From positions 1 through 64,000 of the forward strand of contig NZ_WKCB01000020.1 of NCBI RefSeq assembly GCF_021606685.1: a stretch of DNA of 64,000 bases, in the 5' to 3' direction. The notes beneath the pieces were generated by a model that was not told the DNA's origin, searched no databases, and was given only the letters and a program-made list of their open reading frames with translations. Source of the DNA: Pseudomonas syringae (GTDB lineage Bacteria > Pseudomonadota > Gammaproteobacteria > Pseudomonadales > Pseudomonadaceae). Shown one piece after another: positions 61,314 to 64,000 of this stretch (its first letter is position 1; each line of letters starts with the position of its first letter). The translations under genes and the position numbers were made by a program.

Positions 61314-63923
61314 GTGCTTGAAGCCTACCGCAAACATATCGAAGAGCGTGCAGCCCTGGGTATTGTTCCCCAGCCGCTTAACGCCGAACAAACCGCAGGC
61401 CTGGTCGAGCTGCTGAAAAATCCTCCGGCTGGCGAAGAAGAATTCCTCGTTGACCTGATCACCAACCGCATTCCACCAGGCGTTGACGAAGCTGCCTACG
61501 TCAAGGCCGGTTTCCTGTCTGCCCTGGCCAAGGGCGAAGCCACTTCCCCCCTGATCGACAAGAAACGCGCTGTTGAACTGCTTGGCACCATGCAAGGCGG
61601 CTACAACATCGTGACGTTGGTCGAGCTGCTGGACGACGCCGAGCTGGCGCCCGTCGCGGCCGCCCAACTCAAGCACACCCTGCTGATGTTCGACGCGTTC
61701 CACGACGTCGCTGAAAAAGCCAAGAACGGCAACGACCACGCCAAGGCCGTGATCCAGTCCTGGGCCGACGGCGAGTGGTTCAAGAACCGCCCGACCCTGG
61801 CCGACAAGATCAGCCTGCGCGTGTTCAAGGTCACTGGCGAAACCAACACCGACGACCTGTCCCCTGCCCCGGACGCCTGGTCGCGCCCTGACATCCCGCT
61901 GCACGCCCTGGCGATGCTGAAGATGGCCCGTGAAGGCATCGTGCCGGACGAGCAAGGCAAGACCGGCCCGATGAAGCAGATCGAAGAAATGCGCGGCCAA
62001 GGCTTCCCGATTGCCTACGTCGGTGACGTGGTCGGTACCGGTTCCTCGCGTAAATCCGCGACCAACTCGGTCCTGTGGTTCTTCGGCGACGACGTACCGT
62101 ACGTGCCGAACAAGCGCGCTGGCGGCTTCTGCTTCGGCAGCAAGATCGCTCCAATCTTCTACAACACCATGGAAGATGCTGGCGCACTGCCAATTGAATT
62201 CGACGTTACCAACATGAACATGGGCGACGTGATCGACCTGTACCCACATGCTGGCAAAGTCTGCAAACACGGCACCGATGAAGTCCTGACCACCTTCGAA
62301 ATGAAGACCCCGGTCCTGTTGGACGAAGTCCGCGCCGGCGGCCGTATCCCGTTGATCATCGGCCGTGGCCTGACCGACAAGGCGCGCGCCGAACTGGGCC
62401 TGGGCCCTACCGACCTGTTCAAGCTGCCTGAAGCGCCTGTCGACACCGGCAAAGGCTTCACCCTGGCACAGAAAATGGTCGGCAAGGCCTGCGGTCTGCC
62501 GGAAGGCAAAGGCGTTCGCCCTGGTACCTACTGCGAACCCAAGATGACCACCGTAGGCTCCCAGGACACCACCGGTCCGATGACCCGTGATGAACTGAAA
62601 GACCTAGCGTGCCTGGGCTTCTCGACCGATCTGGTGATGCAGTCGTTCTGCCACACCGCGGCCTATCCAAAGCCGATCGACGTGACCACCCACCACACCC
62701 TGCCTGACTTCATCATGACCCGTGGCGGTGTATCGCTGCGTCCAGGCGACGGCATCATCCACAGCTGGCTGAACCGTATGCTGCTGCCGGATACCGTCGG
62801 TACCGGTGGTGACTCCCACACCCGTTTCCCGATGGGCATCTCGTTCCCGGCCGGTTCTGGTCTGGTCGCGTTCGCCGCAGCCACTGGCGTAATGCCACTG
62901 GACATGCCGGAATCGATCCTGGTGCGCTTCAAAGGCAAAATGAAACCTGGTATCACCCTGCGTGACCTGGTTCATGCCATTCCTTACTACGCGATCCAAT
63001 CGGGTCTGCTGACCGTAGAGAAAAAAGGCAAGAAGAACGCGTTCTCCGGCCGCATCCTGGAAATCGAAGGCCTGAACGACCTGACGCTGGAACAGGCGTT
63101 CGAGCTGTCCGACGCCTCCGCTGAACGCTCGGCTGCCGGCTGCACCATCAAGCTGTCCAAAGACTCGGTTACCGAGTACCTGAACTCGAACATCACCCTG
63201 CTGCGCTGGATGATCGGCGAAGGCTACGGCGATGCACGTACCCTGGAACGTCGCGCCCAAGCGATGGAAGCCTGGGTTGCCAACCCGGAGCTGATGGAAG
63301 CCGATGCCGACGCGGAATACGCCGAAATCATCGAGATCGACCTGTCGGAAATCAACGAGCCGATCCTCTGCGCACCGAACGACCCGGACGATGCTCGTCT
63401 GTTGTCCAGCGTTGCCGGTGAGAAGATCGACGAAGTGTTCATCGGTTCGTGCATGACCAACATCGGTCACTTCCGCGCTGCCGGTAAGCTGCTGGAGCAG
63501 GTCAAGGGCCAGCTGCCTACGCGTCTGTGGCTGTCGCCGCCGACCAAAATGGACGCTCACCAGTTGACCGAAGAAGGCTACTACGGCATCTACGGCAAGG
63601 CTGGCGCGCGCATGGAAATGCCGGGCTGCTCGCTGTGCATGGGTAACCAGGCACGTGTAGAACCGAACTCGACCGTGGTATCGACGTCGACCCGTAACTT
63701 CCCGAACCGTCTGGGTGACGGCGCGAACGTCTACCTGGCCTCGGCCGAGTTGGCAGCCGTGGCCTCTACCCTGGGTCGCCTGCCAACCGTCGAAGAGTAC
63801 ATGGGTTACGCAGCGAAACTGGACACCATGGCCAGCGACGTTTACCGCTACCTGAACTTCGACCAGATCGCCGAGTTCCGCAAGATCGCAGCAAGCGCCA
63901 ACATTCCGGTGATTCAAGCCTAA
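61314..63923 (+). CDS. acnB: Aconitate hydratase B
   Basis: 869 aa from a GTG at 61314 with GAGGG upstream; the start [13 protein letters not shown] matches AcnB. The family fold is complete, with N-terminal HEAT-like region, swivel domain early (CGRF order of AcnB) and the [4Fe-4S] cysteines in [16 protein letters not shown] and [12 protein letters not shown]. It isomerises citrate to isocitrate; in other bacteria the apo-form binds mRNA. It ends in a strong terminator. Confidence 0.96.
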   Translation: MLEAYRKHIEERAALGIVPQPLNAEQTAGLVELLKNPPAGEEEFLVDLITNRIPPGVDEAAYVKAGFLSALAKGEATSPLIDKKRAVELLGTMQGGYNIVTLVELLDDAELAPVAAAQLKHTLLMFDAFHDVAEKAKNGNDHAKAVIQSWADGEWFKNRPTLADKISLRVFKVTGETNTDDLSPAPDAWSRPDIPLHALAMLKMAREGIVPDEQGKTGPMKQIEEMRGQGFPIAYVGDVVGTGSSRKSATNSVLWFFGDDVPYVPNKRAGGFCFGSKIAPIFYNTMEDAGALPIEFDVTNMNMGDVIDLYPHAGKVCKHGTDEVLTTFEMKTPVLLDEVRAGGRIPLIIGRGLTDKARAELGLGPTDLFKLPEAPVDTGKGFTLAQKMVGKACGLPEGKGVRPGTYCEPKMTTVGSQDTTGPMTRDELKDLACLGFSTDLVMQSFCHTAAYPKPIDVTTHHTLPDFIMTRGGVSLRPGDGIIHSWLNRMLLPDTVGTGGDSHTRFPMGISFPAGSGLVAFAAATGVMPLDMPESILVRFKGKMKPGITLRDLVHAIPYYAIQSGLLTVEKKGKKNAFSGRILEIEGLNDLTLEQAFELSDASAERSAAGCTIKLSKDSVTEYLNSNITLLRWMIGEGYGDARTLERRAQAMEAWVANPELMEADADAEYAEIIEIDLSEINEPILCAPNDPDDARLLSSVAGEKIDEVFIGSCMTNIGHFRAAGKLLEQVKGQLPTRLWLSPPTKMDAHQLTEEGYYGIYGKAGARMEMPGCSLCMGNQARVEPNSTVVSTSTRNFPNRLGDGANVYLASAELAAVASTLGRLPTVEEYMGYAAKLDTMASDVYRYLNFDQIAEFRKIAASANIPVIQA

Positions 63924-63941
63924 AGTGTTGATGTGAGGAAG

Positions 63942-63974
63942 CGCCGCGTATCGTGAGATACGCGGCGTTTTTTT
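63942..63974 (+). terminator. Intrinsic terminator of acnB
   Basis: CGCCGCGTATC, loop GTGA, GATACGCGGCG, then seven Ts (63968-63974), 19 bp after the stop. Confidence 0.93.
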
Positions 63975-64000
63975 ATGCCTGGAATACGCTATCAGCAACA

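Overview
The window looks like a chromosome segment of a fluorescent Pseudomonas (P. fluorescens group). The evidence is the high G+C coding sequence, the many REP/BIME palindromes with GTGGCGAGCGGGCTTG or GTGGGAGCGGGCTTG arms, and a characteristic gene set: OsmC-YcaO fusion, Aer-type receptor, nirBD with a nitrate reductase-flavoprotein fusion, ProP, AmpR/AmpC, MiaE and AcnB. No rRNA, tRNA, CRISPR array, transposase or phage gene was seen.

Layout. 1-3.2 kb: REP tandem duplication, then a reverse-transsulfuration pair (cystathionine beta-synthase, gamma-lyase). 3.2-7.2 kb: OsmC-YcaO protein divergent from an Aer-like redox receptor. 7.2-12.6 kb: small metabolic genes (periplasmic protein, cysteine-hydrolase-fold protein lacking the Cys, NUDIX, TetR divergent from an aldo/keto reductase, HIT, Asp/Glu racemase). 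12.8-18 kb: a branched-chain-type ABC operon that begins with a truncated AMP-binding protein and lacks the second ATPase. 18.1-25.6 kb: assimilatory nitrate/nitrite reduction, nirBD divergent from the nitrate reductase; both leaders carry a sigma-54 promoter match, a hexaloop hairpin and an overlapping intrinsic terminator, which is the layout of NasT/ANTAR attenuation. 25.7-27.7 kb: dCache chemoreceptor. 27.7-28.3 kb: 180-bp REP tandem array. 28.4-30.7 kb: small proteins and a sorbosone-dehydrogenase-like lipoprotein with its membrane partner. 30.7-31.2 kb: remnants of a divergent LysR/EamA pair. 31.2-41.8 kb: hexuronate-type MFS, GNAT, ProP, GAF protein, GGDEF-EAL, AraC/Fsr pair, GGDEF protein. 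42-53 kb: MAPEG/DUF2834 operon and XRE regulator, amidase, CPBP protease, Tat-exported SMP-30 lactonase, NTF2-like protein, MocR/EamA pair, YceI, thioesterase, dienelactone hydrolase, then a 229-bp REP tandem array. 53-55.2 kb: ampR-ampC. 55.2-57.5 kb: an A+T-richer divergent pair, polyprenyl synthase and class I terpene synthase, followed by an MFS exporter. 58.7-64 kb: miaE, ANR-type promoter and universal stress protein, DUF1289 protein, and acnB with a long structured leader.

The strongest candidates for something undescribed are the terpene locus, where both enzymes keep the first Asp-rich motif but have lost residues of the second metal/diphosphate site; the paired sigma-54 plus ANTAR-type leaders; the 139-nt four-tier RNA fold upstream of acnB; and a shared 14-bp GntR/FadR-type operator linking the hexuronate-type transporter (32.7 kb) to the SMP-30 lactonase promoter region (47.6 kb). 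All family assignments come from reading sequence and motifs; no database search was run.
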